From UTCHB3 sp964531325 (GTDB lineage Bacteria; Bacteroidota; Ignavibacteria; Ignavibacteriales; Ignavibacteriaceae), in contig CAZHCW010000003.1 in the NCBI GenBank assembly GCA_964531325.1, positions 1 to 64,000 of the forward strand: a DNA stretch of 64,000 bases, given 5' to 3'. This document shows positions 51,699 to 60,515 of this stretch, one piece after another; the first letter of the stretch is position 1; each line of letters opens with the position of its first letter. Below the pieces are notes generated by a model. It was not told the origin of the DNA, made no database searches, and was given only the letters and a program-made list of their open reading frames with translations. The position numbers and the translations under genes are program-made.

Positions 51699-54560
51699 AT
51701 GTTTTTCATTTCGTTGGCTAAAAAAGCCGCATTTTTATTTTTGTTTTTAATAGTTGTTTCTTCTGCTCAGCAAGTCCCTCAACGGGTAATTTCAAAAGGA
51801 ACAGTTGAATATTTATCCAATGAGATCATTGTGAAATACCGTTTTATGCCGGCAGTTAATTCCTCCGGGACGGTGGCAGCAAATGATATTCTCCTGCAAA
51901 AAATTGACTTTTTAAAGGTAAAGAGTGCATCAACCCTCTTTCCGTTAAAAGCAGTGGCTGCTTCCACAAACGGACTCGAAAGAATAGTCTCAGTCAAATA
52001 TGATTCTGACATCGATCCTGAATTTGCAGCAGGCAAAATGAAAAACATCGCTGAAATTGAATGGGTGGAACCCAGATATGTTTACAAACTGAGTATTGTA
52101 CCAAATGATCCGTCATACAACTCACAATGGTACCTCCCCAAAATAAAAGCAGCGGAAGCCTGGGATATCAATCAGGGTTCAAGCTCTATCATAGTTGGAA
52201 TTGATGATACAGGTGTTGATTGGGATCATCCCGATCTTAATGCAAATGTCTGGATTAATCCCGGTGAGTTGGAAAACAACGGAATTGACGACGATAACAA
52301 TGGTTATATTGATGATTTTAGAGGATGGGACTTCGGCGGATTGTCAGGTACCCCCGACAACAACCCAATGGAAGACCAGCCTGATCACGGAACCCATGTT
52401 GCCGGTTGCGCGAGTGCCGTCACAAATAATGGCATTGGTGTTGCAGGAATTGGATTTAACACAAAAGTGATGGCAGTTAAAACATCAAGAAATGATCAAA
52501 GAGACCCCTCATCGGGTTCACCTTATATCGTTTATGGATATGAAGGTCTGCTCTATTCAGCTCAGAACGGCGCAAAAGTAATCAACTGCAGTTGGGGTGG
52601 AAGTGGTTTCTCAATGCTTGGACAAACTATCATAGATGAAGTTACCACACTCGGCGCAGTTGTTGTTGCCGCTGCCGGTAACGAATCAGTTAGAGATCCA
52701 TTTTATCCCGCTGCATACAATCATGTTCTTGCAGTTGCCAGCACCACTTCAAACGATACCCGTTCGGGATTCTCCAATTTTGGAAATTATGTTGATGTGG
52801 CAGCTCCCGGAAGCAGTATCTATAACACATGGCAGAACAATACTTACCTCTCACTTAGTGGCACCTCAATGGCTTCGCCGGTCACGGCAGGACTTGTTGC
52901 CCTAACGATGGCTCAATTCCCGAACCTGACTCCTGTGCAGGCCGCTGAAAAAGTTAGAGTTTCTACAGATAACATCGACAACTTGAATCCTTCCTATGTG
53001 GGTTTACTCGGAAAAGGAAGAATTAACGCATTAAAATCGCTTCAAAACACAGATTTTAAATCTGTAAGAGCAACTGAAGTTGTTTTCTCCGATGCAGTTA
53101 CGGGAAACAATGACGGGATATTCCAACAAGGTGAAACCATCACCGTTTTCTTCCGTGGTATGAATTATTTAAACGCCACCTCCAACTTGTCGGCTACCCT
53201 TGTGAGCAAAACCGCTCATGCAACAGTTGGAGCAAATCCGACAGTTACCATTGGAGCCGTTCAGTCGGGCTCACAGTTTGACAATACCAACAGTCTGTTC
53301 CAGTTTACCATTTCAGGTACTGCACCGGAAAATTCGGACCTCGCATTTAACATCAATTTTTCTGATGATGGATATACCGATTTTCAGTGGATTAATACGG
53401 TTGGTAATCCAACTTATGCAACAACTCTTGGAAACAAGGTTGCAGTTACAGTAACAAGTGCCGGAAATCTTGGGTTTGCTGATTATCCAACAAACACCAA
53501 AGGCAAAGGATTTAGATACGACGGTGGCAGCAGTATGCTTTTTGAAGGTTCACTTATGCTCTCCACTGCTCCTAATCAGATCATCAACTCTGCCAGAGGA
53601 CAATCCAATAACGGCAACACCCAGGATAAGGATTTTCAATCAGAAATTCCTTTTTCCCTTAAAATTCCCGGTGTAAAAGCTGATGTTGAAGGGTATGGAG
53701 TTTTTAACGACAACCTCGCGGGTGGTTCAAAACTTGGACTTCAACTGAAACAACACTCTTATAACTATTCGGCAACTGCAGATGAAGATTTTGTCATTGT
53801 AAGATATACAATTAAAAATGTATCAACCCTTCCTGTAACGGGTTTATATGCAGGTCTCTATTTCGATTGGGATTTGATTGATGGATCAGGTGACAGAACC
53901 GAATGGAATGCCGCCGGAAATTATGGAAAAGTCTGGAACAACAGCGCAGCTTTCACAACGAAAGTGGCGTCAGCTCTTATCAGTTCCACAAACTATTCAT
54001 TTAAACCGATGATGAACGACGGCACCGCCGGTGGAATAAGCGTTTACGATGGTTACAGCGATCTTGAAAAATGGACATCACTTTCATCAGGTGTTGTAAC
54101 AGGACCGGTTGGCGCAGGTGATGTTTCTCATGTTACAGGCGGTGGACCATTTGATATTGCCGTTGGCGACAGTATCGAAGTGGCTTTTGCTCTCGCAGCA
54201 GCCGATGACGATCTAAAACTCGATCAGGCAATTGCCAATGCGAGAGGGAAATGGGCAGTAATCACTTCAGTTAAAGAAGTGGCGGGTGAAGTTCCGGGTA
54301 CCTTTGCTCTACATCAGAACTACCCTAACCCCTTTAATCCAAATACGATTATCAGATTTCAGGTACCAACCTCGGGACTCGTAAAAATTAAAGTTTATGA
54401 TCTACTCGGAAACACAGTGGCAGAAGTTGTCAACCGTGAAATGAACAAAGGATCTTATGAAGTCTCATTTGATGGCAAAAACCTCAGCTCAGGAATCTAT
54501 TTCTACGAAATGACCTCAGGCAATTTTTCACAAAAAATGAAGATGCTGCTTTTGAAATAA
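51699..54560 (+). CDS. T9SS-secreted subtilisin-family (S8) serine protease
   Basis: A 953-residue extracellular protease. The signal peptide covers 1-23 (AAFLFLFLIVVSSAQ). A prodomain leads to the S8 catalytic domain with Asp170 (IDDTGVD), His233 (DHGTHVAGCA) and Ser390 (SGTSMASP). Further beta-sandwich segments (~470-860) follow, and then a T9SS sorting domain with NYPNPFNPNTIIRF and SGIYFYEM. The protease is thus exported to the surface or medium and may act in peptide scavenging. The start at 51699 was chosen for the signal peptide; the ORF to 51612 is not supported. Confidence 0.95.
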   Translation: MFFISLAKKAAFLFLFLIVVSSAQQVPQRVISKGTVEYLSNEIIVKYRFMPAVNSSGTVAANDILLQKIDFLKVKSASTLFPLKAVAASTNGLERIVSVKYDSDIDPEFAAGKMKNIAEIEWVEPRYVYKLSIVPNDPSYNSQWYLPKIKAAEAWDINQGSSSIIVGIDDTGVDWDHPDLNANVWINPGELENNGIDDDNNGYIDDFRGWDFGGLSGTPDNNPMEDQPDHGTHVAGCASAVTNNGIGVAGIGFNTKVMAVKTSRNDQRDPSSGSPYIVYGYEGLLYSAQNGAKVINCSWGGSGFSMLGQTIIDEVTTLGAVVVAAAGNESVRDPFYPAAYNHVLAVASTTSNDTRSGFSNFGNYVDVAAPGSSIYNTWQNNTYLSLSGTSMASPVTAGLVALTMAQFPNLTPVQAAEKVRVSTDNIDNLNPSYVGLLGKGRINALKSLQNTDFKSVRATEVVFSDAVTGNNDGIFQQGETITVFFRGMNYLNATSNLSATLVSKTAHATVGANPTVTIGAVQSGSQFDNTNSLFQFTISGTAPENSDLAFNINFSDDGYTDFQWINTVGNPTYATTLGNKVAVTVTSAGNLGFADYPTNTKGKGFRYDGGSSMLFEGSLMLSTAPNQIINSARGQSNNGNTQDKDFQSEIPFSLKIPGVKADVEGYGVFNDNLAGGSKLGLQLKQHSYNYSATADEDFVIVRYTIKNVSTLPVTGLYAGLYFDWDLIDGSGDRTEWNAAGNYGKVWNNSAAFTTKVASALISSTNYSFKPMMNDGTAGGISVYDGYSDLEKWTSLSSGVVTGPVGAGDVSHVTGGGPFDIAVGDSIEVAFALAAADDDLKLDQAIANARGKWAVITSVKEVAGEVPGTFALHQNYPNPFNPNTIIRFQVPTSGLVKIKVYDLLGNTVAEVVNREMNKGSYEVSFDGKNLSSGIYFYEMTSGNFSQKMKMLLLK

Positions 54561-54604
54561 TGCAGTAATATTTTTAAAGAAACTTGTGGCATCTGATTTT
54601 TCGG

Positions 54605-54624
54605 GTGCCACCACGGCACTTTTT
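54605..54624 (+). terminator. Possible terminator after the subtilase gene
   Basis: GTGCC-ACCAC-GGCAC followed by five T. An alternative, longer hairpin GTGGCA...TGCCAC (from 54587) would compete with it. Placed between the protease stop and the next gene. Confidence 0.5.
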
Positions 54625-54709
54625 GAAGACAATTATCGCATAAGGAAACTTTTTCGTATATTTGCTGTTTATACTTTGTGGTCAATTTAATAAAAAACAG
54701 GAAAATTGG

Positions 54710-55204
54710 ATGCCGTTAATTGGAATCTTAAAGATCGTACATATAATAAGCGCCGGTTTGTGGTTGTCACTGCTGGTTTATGGGATTGTTTCGAGGGGCA
54801 GAATAGCCGCCGCAAAAGGAACAACTTCAGAAAAAAGTTTGATCCTTAACTGGATAAGCTCTCTTAATTTGATCGGAATTATCGGGTCATTGGGAGTCTT
54901 GCTAACCGGACTTTATCTCACAATTGTTATGGACTATGGCTTTTTTAAGTTTGCAAGTGGTGGAAATCACTGGCTTTACACAAAACAGTTTGTAATGATT
55001 ATCATCCTGATCCTCGTTGGAGCCATCATGATTCCAACAGCAAAAAAAATCAAGTCTGAATTGATCCCCGGCTTAAAATCAGACCAGCCCCTTTCAGATG
55101 AAGCTTATAAACTATTGGGCAAGCTTAAAACAGTGGATCTCAGCATTAATGTTTTGATCATACTCAATACACTTATGGCATTCTCGAGATATTTTACAAA
55201 GTAA
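54710..55204 (+). CDS. DUF2269/CopD-like small membrane protein
   Basis: A 164-residue inner-membrane protein with four helices (~4-24, ~48-70, ~87-107 and ~138-158). It opens with GILKIVHIISAGLWLSLLVYG, whose His (and a second His in NHWLYTK) are typical of the DUF2269/copper-resistance-D-like fold. The function is unknown. ATG 54710 has AGGA eight bases upstream, and TATATTTG (54657-54664) upstream is a possible promoter. It is four bases from dxr, so probably co-transcribed. Confidence 0.75.
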   Translation: MPLIGILKIVHIISAGLWLSLLVYGIVSRGRIAAAKGTTSEKSLILNWISSLNLIGIIGSLGVLLTGLYLTIVMDYGFFKFASGGNHWLYTKQFVMIIILILVGAIMIPTAKKIKSELIPGLKSDQPLSDEAYKLLGKLKTVDLSINVLIILNTLMAFSRYFTK

Positions 55205-55208
55205 ATAA

Positions 55209-56351
55209 ATGCAAAAAATAGCCATTCTTGGCTCGTCCGGTTCCATCGGAGTAAACACCCTTAAAGTGGTGCGCCACCTCGATCCCCGGTTTAAAGTTTC
55301 CGCGTTAAGCGTATATAATAATATCGATATTCTCGAAGAACAAATAGCCGAGTTTAAGCCTGAGGTTGTGTGTGTGGTTGATAAAGATGCCGCATCACTT
55401 CTAAAAAGCAGACTTGATGGCTCAGTCAGAGTGCTTTCGGGGGAAGAAGGACTTGTAACCCTCGCTTCGGAAGTTGATTATGACATCTTTGTAGGTGCAG
55501 TTGTAGGATTTTCTGGACTCGCTCCAACAATTGAAGCGATTAAAAGAGGAAAACGGGTAGCACTTGCAAACAAAGAAACCCTTGTTGTTGCAGGTGAACT
55601 GATAAAAGAGTTGTGTGAAGAATATAATTCAGAGATGATTCCCGTTGATTCGGAACATTCTGCCATCTTCCAGTGTCTTATAGGTGAAAAGACCAATGAG
55701 ATTAAAAAGATTATCCTCACCGCTTCAGGTGGCCCCTTCTTCAGATTTACCAAAGAAGAACTCGAAAAAGTGTCTGTTGAACAGGCATTAAAACATCCAA
55801 CCTGGAAGATGGGAGCAAAAATCACCATCGATTCAGCTTCGCTGATGAACAAAGGGCTTGAACTTATTGAGGCAAGGTGGCTTTTTAATCTGCCGGCGAC
55901 CCAACTTGATGTGGTTGTTCACCCGCAGTCGATTATCCATTCGATGATCGAGTTTGTGGATGGTTCGGTTAAGGCACAAATGAGTGTGCCCGATATGAAA
56001 CTTCCAATCCAATATGCCATGACATATCCTGAAAGGGTGGAAGCCTGTTTTGTGGAAAATAATTTCCCGTTGATCGGAACCCTGAACTTTTTTCAACCCG
56101 ATCGACACAAGTTTGAATGTCTCGGCATCGCTTATGATGCACTTGAAGCAGGGGGAACAGCACCCTGCATCGTAAATGCAGCCAATGAAATTGCTGTTCA
56201 AAAGTTTTTAGAAAAGAAGATCGGTTTCACCGGTATCCCCGAACTAATCAAAAAATGTCTCGACAGGATACCCAACCATCAAAAACCTGATCTTGGTATA
56301 GTGTTTGAAACTGACAAAAAAACAAGGGAACTCGCACTGAGTTTGTACTAA
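55209..56351 (+). CDS. dxr: 1-deoxy-D-xylulose-5-phosphate reductoisomerase
   Basis: A 380-residue enzyme of the MEP isoprenoid pathway that converts DXP to MEP with NADPH. It has the nucleotide motif LGSSGSIGVNTL at the start, KETLVVAGELI, the metal/substrate residues VDSEHSAIFQ, TASGGPFF, and IDSASLMNKGLELIEA. Length is normal. It lies 16 bases before rseP, a frequent pairing. Confidence 0.97.
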   Translation: MQKIAILGSSGSIGVNTLKVVRHLDPRFKVSALSVYNNIDILEEQIAEFKPEVVCVVDKDAASLLKSRLDGSVRVLSGEEGLVTLASEVDYDIFVGAVVGFSGLAPTIEAIKRGKRVALANKETLVVAGELIKELCEEYNSEMIPVDSEHSAIFQCLIGEKTNEIKKIILTASGGPFFRFTKEELEKVSVEQALKHPTWKMGAKITIDSASLMNKGLELIEARWLFNLPATQLDVVVHPQSIIHSMIEFVDGSVKAQMSVPDMKLPIQYAMTYPERVEACFVENNFPLIGTLNFFQPDRHKFECLGIAYDALEAGGTAPCIVNAANEIAVQKFLEKKIGFTGIPELIKKCLDRIPNHQKPDLGIVFETDKKTRELALSLY

Positions 56352-56367
56352 AGGAGTAGAGAGTTTA

Positions 56368-57738
56368 ATGCAAGAAATCATTTATTTTATTATCGTGATA
56401 GCTATCCTCGTGTTTGTTCACGAGCTTGGTCATTTTATCGCGGCAAAACTTACGGGAATGAGAACCGAAGCCTTTTCGATTGGATTTGGCAAGAGAGTGA
56501 TCGGATGGAGCAAATCGAAAGGATTCTCTTTTGGACCACTCCCTGAAGATATCGATCTTGAAGGGTGTACCGATTATCGCCTCTGCTGGATGCCTCTTGG
56601 TGGATATGTTAAAATATCCGGAATGGTGGATGAAAGTTTTGACACCGATTATTCTTCGAGTGAGCCAAAACCTTACGAATTCAGATCAAAATCAGCTCCT
56701 GCAAAGATTTTTGTGATTCTTGGTGGTATCCTCATGAATCTTATTCTTGCAATTGTGATTTTTTGGGGAATGAACATATCGATCGGCAAACAATTAGTTG
56801 AGACAAGAGAATTAAAATATATTCCAAAAGCGTCATTTGCCGAAAAACAGGGTTTCCTCTCAGGTGATTCTATTACAGCAATCAACGGAACCAAAGTAAA
56901 ATATCTTCATGAAATCAGTGAACAGGTATTTCTTCATAATGCCGGTAAAGACCTTGTTGTCGAGTATGTTCGCGATGGAGAATTAAAGTCTGTAACCATT
57001 CCTAAAAAGGAAGTTCCAAAAGATGAAGCTGCAGGACCGTTGTTTCCGCTGGTTGACAGGGCAGAACCGTTCATCGAAGATCTTGAGCCGGGCACTCCGG
57101 CTGCAAAAGCAGGTCTCAAGAAAGGTGACAAAATACTCTCAATCAACTCTGAAAAAATAGCCAGTGTGGCAAATGTTATTGAAGTGATTTCAGCTTCACC
57201 GGATAAAGCAGTACAAGTTTCTGTTCTCCGGGGAAAAGATACCGTTGAGCTGGCAGTAACCCCCAGAAAAGATGAAGCCGGACAGGGAAAAGTTGGCGTT
57301 CAACTTGGCGGAATTGTTGATTCGTCACAGTTGATAATTTATGATTATGGATTTTTTGAAGCCGGCGGCAAAAGTATCGAACAAATTGGTACCGTTACCG
57401 TTCTTACATTTTCAATGCTCGGGAAAGTGATAACCGGCGACCTAGCTTTTGGAAAAGCTTTTGGTGGACCAGTTAAAATTGCTCAATATGCAGCAAAATC
57501 AGCCGATGTTGGAATACTTGGATTTTTGAACTTTATTGCGATGCTTTCACTAAGTCTTGCAATATTTAATCTCTTCCCAATCCCCGTTCTCGATGGTGGT
57601 CACCTTGTGTTCATCATAATAGAATCAATTATCAGAAGAGAAATTTCAGTAAAAGTAAAACTCAGGATCATGAACACCGGTATGGCGCTCCTGATTGGAC
57701 TTATGGTCTTTGTACTCTATAATGACATTTTCGGGTGA
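56368..57738 (+). CDS. rseP: RseP-type site-2 intramembrane metalloprotease
   Basis: A 456-residue S2P protease of the inner membrane. The zinc motif is HELGH (18-22) in the first helix and the second zinc ligand is in PVLDGGHL near the C terminus. Two PDZ domains lie in the periplasmic loop (AEKQGFLSGDSI, AKAGLKKGDKIL). Family members cleave anti-sigma factors and clear signal peptides. A region after the first helix (GWSKSKGFSFG) is longer than in E. coli. Ends the DUF2269-dxr-rseP unit. Confidence 0.95.
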   Translation: MQEIIYFIIVIAILVFVHELGHFIAAKLTGMRTEAFSIGFGKRVIGWSKSKGFSFGPLPEDIDLEGCTDYRLCWMPLGGYVKISGMVDESFDTDYSSSEPKPYEFRSKSAPAKIFVILGGILMNLILAIVIFWGMNISIGKQLVETRELKYIPKASFAEKQGFLSGDSITAINGTKVKYLHEISEQVFLHNAGKDLVVEYVRDGELKSVTIPKKEVPKDEAAGPLFPLVDRAEPFIEDLEPGTPAAKAGLKKGDKILSINSEKIASVANVIEVISASPDKAVQVSVLRGKDTVELAVTPRKDEAGQGKVGVQLGGIVDSSQLIIYDYGFFEAGGKSIEQIGTVTVLTFSMLGKVITGDLAFGKAFGGPVKIAQYAAKSADVGILGFLNFIAMLSLSLAIFNLFPIPVLDGGHLVFIIIESIIRREISVKVKLRIMNTGMALLIGLMVFVLYNDIFG

Positions 57739-57746
57739 CCAAAATA

Positions 57747-57773
57747 GGTATTAGGTATTAAGTATTAGGTATT
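57747..57773. repeat. GTATTAG heptamer tandem repeat
   Basis: TAGGTATTAGGTATTAAGTATTAGGTATT is four imperfect heptamers. The same unit in inverse orientation (AATACCTAATACCTAATAC) appears at 60412-60433 and 60487-60515, beside the four-helix-bundle gene. Confidence 0.7.
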
Positions 57774-57777
57774 ATTT

Positions 57778-57845
57778 TTTTTGATTTAAGAGATTCATTA
57801 GTACAGCATAATAGTCGTTTATGCTTGTGAACTCTACTGCACTAT
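57778..57845 (-). pseudogene. Fragment of a four-helix-bundle gene copy
   Basis: On the minus strand this reads SAVEFTSINDYYAVLMNLLNQKK, matching EFTSINNDCVELMKLLV...LKSKK at the C terminus of the intact gene at 60038. It has lost a piece from inside and all of its N terminus. It sits next to the GTATTAG repeats that also mark the intact gene. The remainder of the 57739-58177 gap shows no further gene. Confidence 0.6.
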
Positions 57846-58177
57846 TATGTGAGTTCTACCTTTGTTTTTCATGGTAGAACTCACCTGTCACACCACAATT
57901 TTTTCTTTTATATATTTAAAAACAAGAAATTTTCTCCAAAATCTCTAAAACTGCTTGATTATCATTTAAATTTTAGTAGTTTTCGTGCTCAATCGGGGGC
58001 ATTTCCTGTCTCACCCCCTGTCACGAAAAGCATTATTAATTTTACCGCCTTGAGTTTACTGCATATACTTCTGGCAAAAGGCCTAAATATCAACAAGAAA
58101 TTGGTCATTCTGAAATGATTGATATCCATAATTCTGTGAAACACGCTAAATCAATATTCCGCAAATTTGTTAGGGGT

Positions 58178-59977
58178 ATGGAAACTAATAAAACTAAAAT
58201 CATATTGATTTCAGCTTTATTGTTTCACTTAATAAGTGTCCCTGGTTATTCCACAATCCGATATGTAAAAGCAGGAAATGCAACCCCCTCATATCCTTAT
58301 ACAACTTGGGCAACCGCCTCGGATTCAATACAAAAGGTAGTCGATATATGTTTAAGTGGTGATACGATACTCATTGGTACAGGGGTTTATACCGCACTTG
58401 TGGTTTCAAATTCAGTAGGAAGATATCTGACGATTGTGGGTGTTGATATTGATAGTTGTATAATAGATATATCCGGTTATTCTTCCGGAATCCCACCAAA
58501 TCCGATAAATACTCGAGCATTTAATTTAAAAGATCATACAACTATTCGAAACTTGACATTTAAAACACATTTGGGATCACCTACACACTTAGGATTAGTT
58601 CTTGTTGACAACTTCAATTCTACGACAGAATGTTCTATTAGTAACTTGAAATTCATAGGGGGTTTCTCGATCGCATTAGCAACCGGCAAAGTAACCGGAG
58701 AAATTGAGGATTGTTATTTTTATAATGTTCAGAGAGCAGTGCAAGTAAATTTTGGACACGGAATGGACCCTGTCATTCTGCGAAATAACCTGGTCCAAAG
58801 ATGCAATAATGCAATACTCACAGACTTCGCAGTGGTTAAAAACAATTGGTTTCTTAGTATTATGAACAATGGTCTTGATTTAGGAACTCTATTTTATTCC
58901 ACGAGAAATTATGTTTATAACAATCTTATTTCTGCATTAGAACCGGGTCATATAGGCGTATTCCAAAATCAATATGGTGAAGTTATAAATAATGTTATAA
59001 CCGGATTCAATTATGGAATGGAACCCAGGAGTAATTGCACAATTAAAAACAACATGATTATGAATAGTCGGTTAGCAGCAATTGGTATTTCTGAATGGCC
59101 TACATTAAATGGGGACATAAACTATAACTTATTCTTCAACAATAAAATGATCACAGGAAATTCCACCTCGTTTGACCCCGATACAACAATATTCTATTCT
59201 TCAGACCCAATGTTTGAAAACCCCGATAGCAACAACTTTCTACTTCAGATGTTTTCACCTTTAATTGATGCCGGTGACCCACACATCTTTGATGTTGGCG
59301 GTTCAAGGAGTGATGTCGGTTTGTATGGGGGACCTTATGGAGAGAGTTACTCATATAAGGACCTTGCACCAAAGAAACCGAAGATTACACTGGTAAAAAA
59401 ACAAAATGGTGAAGTGAAGTTTAACTGGCGGGGAGGAACAGAAGCCGACTTTAACTCATTTTCACTTTACAGAAGCAGAGACCCTCAGTTTATCCCAAAT
59501 GATACCAACAAAATATTTACCGGGATTGATACACTTTTCACAGATTCACTTCAAGACCCGACAGGCAGTTACAGTTATAAACTTACTGCAAAAGACAATC
59601 AAGGGAATGTCAGTAAACTTGACAGTGTAAGGGTTGTGTTAACAGATATTTCTGATAATGAAGGAAGTCCAACCCCCGAAAGGATATATCTTTACCAAAA
59701 CTACCCCAACCCTTTTAACCCTTCTACGAAGATAAAATTTTCACTGACTGAAGAATCAGAGGTAATTCTTCGTGTATATGATGTTAATGGTGAATTAGTT
59801 ACGATGCTTCAAAACGGATGGCTCCCGGCAGGGGAGTATGAAAGGGAATTTTCTCCCAAGACGATTGGAACATTAAAAGACATTGCATCAGGTGTTTATT
59901 TTTATAATTTGTTGGTCAGGGATAAAAATTTAACTCCGTTATTCGTCAAAACCGAAAAGATGATGTTCATCAAATAG
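58178..59977 (+). CDS. T9SS-sorted parallel beta-helix protein
   Basis: A 599-residue exported protein from the chosen ATG. Signal peptide at ~6-25 (IILISALLFHLISVPGYS). Then comes a DUF1565-like/right-handed beta-helix with repeated short strands (TIRNLTFKTHLG, CSISNLKFIGG, VILRNNLVQRCNNAIL, VINNVITGFNYGM, CTIKNNMIMNSR), a fold common in polysaccharide-active proteins. A fibronectin-like segment is followed by the T9SS motif NYPNPFNPSTKIKF. An in-frame ATG at 58115 would lengthen the N terminus by 21 residues and overlaps an unlikely ORF. Activity not known. Confidence 0.85.
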   Translation: METNKTKIILISALLFHLISVPGYSTIRYVKAGNATPSYPYTTWATASDSIQKVVDICLSGDTILIGTGVYTALVVSNSVGRYLTIVGVDIDSCIIDISGYSSGIPPNPINTRAFNLKDHTTIRNLTFKTHLGSPTHLGLVLVDNFNSTTECSISNLKFIGGFSIALATGKVTGEIEDCYFYNVQRAVQVNFGHGMDPVILRNNLVQRCNNAILTDFAVVKNNWFLSIMNNGLDLGTLFYSTRNYVYNNLISALEPGHIGVFQNQYGEVINNVITGFNYGMEPRSNCTIKNNMIMNSRLAAIGISEWPTLNGDINYNLFFNNKMITGNSTSFDPDTTIFYSSDPMFENPDSNNFLLQMFSPLIDAGDPHIFDVGGSRSDVGLYGGPYGESYSYKDLAPKKPKITLVKKQNGEVKFNWRGGTEADFNSFSLYRSRDPQFIPNDTNKIFTGIDTLFTDSLQDPTGSYSYKLTAKDNQGNVSKLDSVRVVLTDISDNEGSPTPERIYLYQNYPNPFNPSTKIKFSLTEESEVILRVYDVNGELVTMLQNGWLPAGEYEREFSPKTIGTLKDIASGVYFYNLLVRDKNLTPLFVKTEKMMFIK

Positions 59978-60037
59978 AATCGGAGTAGCAAAGTATCAGA
60001 ATAAGATTTCACGATGTGATGGATTAACTAACCGGTA

Positions 60038-60397
60038 TCAGGAATTATCTTTTTTTGATTTAAGAGTTGTGATTGTTTTAACCAGGAGTTTCATGAGTTC
60101 AACACAATCGTTGTTTATGCTTGTGAATTCTTCCGTGGTTAAAATTTTGGTTTCATTAAGAATCGTCAACCAGTAAAGAGTTTCAGAACACTCTTTTTGA
60201 GCGATCGAATATTTATGTATATAATCCAAATCCGATTCTGCATAAACCGACTCACTGATATTTGCCCCAATACTTGTACCTGACCGCAAAAGTTGTTTCG
60301 AAATTATAAATTCTTTTTTACTATCAAGATGTTTTGCCAGTTTGTAAATCCGAACTGCAAACTTCAAACTTTTTTCCGATAGTATATTCTTTTTCAT
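60038..60397 (-). CDS. Four-helix-bundle (S23/IVP-like) protein
   Basis: A 119-residue all-helical protein. The family pattern is evident: KSLKFAVRIYKLAKHL, EFIISKQLLRSGTSIGANISES and KYSIAQKECSETLYWL. These small proteins often occur in 23S rRNA intervening sequences or as stand-alone genes in Bacteroidota; their function is unknown. It starts at 60397. The first dozen codons are duplicated upstream as a truncated copy (see next feature), and a tail fragment of a second copy lies 2.2 kb away. Confidence 0.85.
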   Translation of the reverse strand: MKKNILSEKSLKFAVRIYKLAKHLDSKKEFIISKQLLRSGTSIGANISESVYAESDLDYIHKYSIAQKECSETLYWLTILNETKILTTEEFTSINNDCVELMKLLVKTITTLKSKKDNS

Positions 60398-60508
60398 TCT
60401 TCACAACTCAAAATAATACCTAATACCTAATACCCTTTTCAGGCTTTTCTCCGATAGTATGTTCGTTTTCATTCTTCACAACTCAAAATAATACCTAATA
60501 CCTAATAC
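60363..60508. repeat. 71-base tandem duplication covering the 5' end of the four-helix-bundle gene
   Basis: 60363-60433 and 60438-60508 are near-identical (56 of 58 bases in the core ccgatagtat...ctaatac). The outer copy encodes MKTNILSEKSLKR then 10 other residues and a stop, repeating MKKNILSEKSLK of the gene. Both copies end in AATACCTAATACCTAATAC. Confidence 0.85.
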
Positions 60509-60515
60509 TTAATAC

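Noticed and set aside
54587..54624. Two competing hairpins after the subtilase, resembling an attenuator
   Set aside because: No leader peptide, T-box, riboswitch core or regulated downstream biosynthetic gene could be identified; treated only as a possible terminator.
57849..58118. 89-residue plus-strand ORF before the beta-helix gene
   Set aside because: Composition (F, S, K, H, L rich) is that of translated AT-rich intergenic DNA, with no start signal or motif; the end merely touches the upstream ATG of the next gene.
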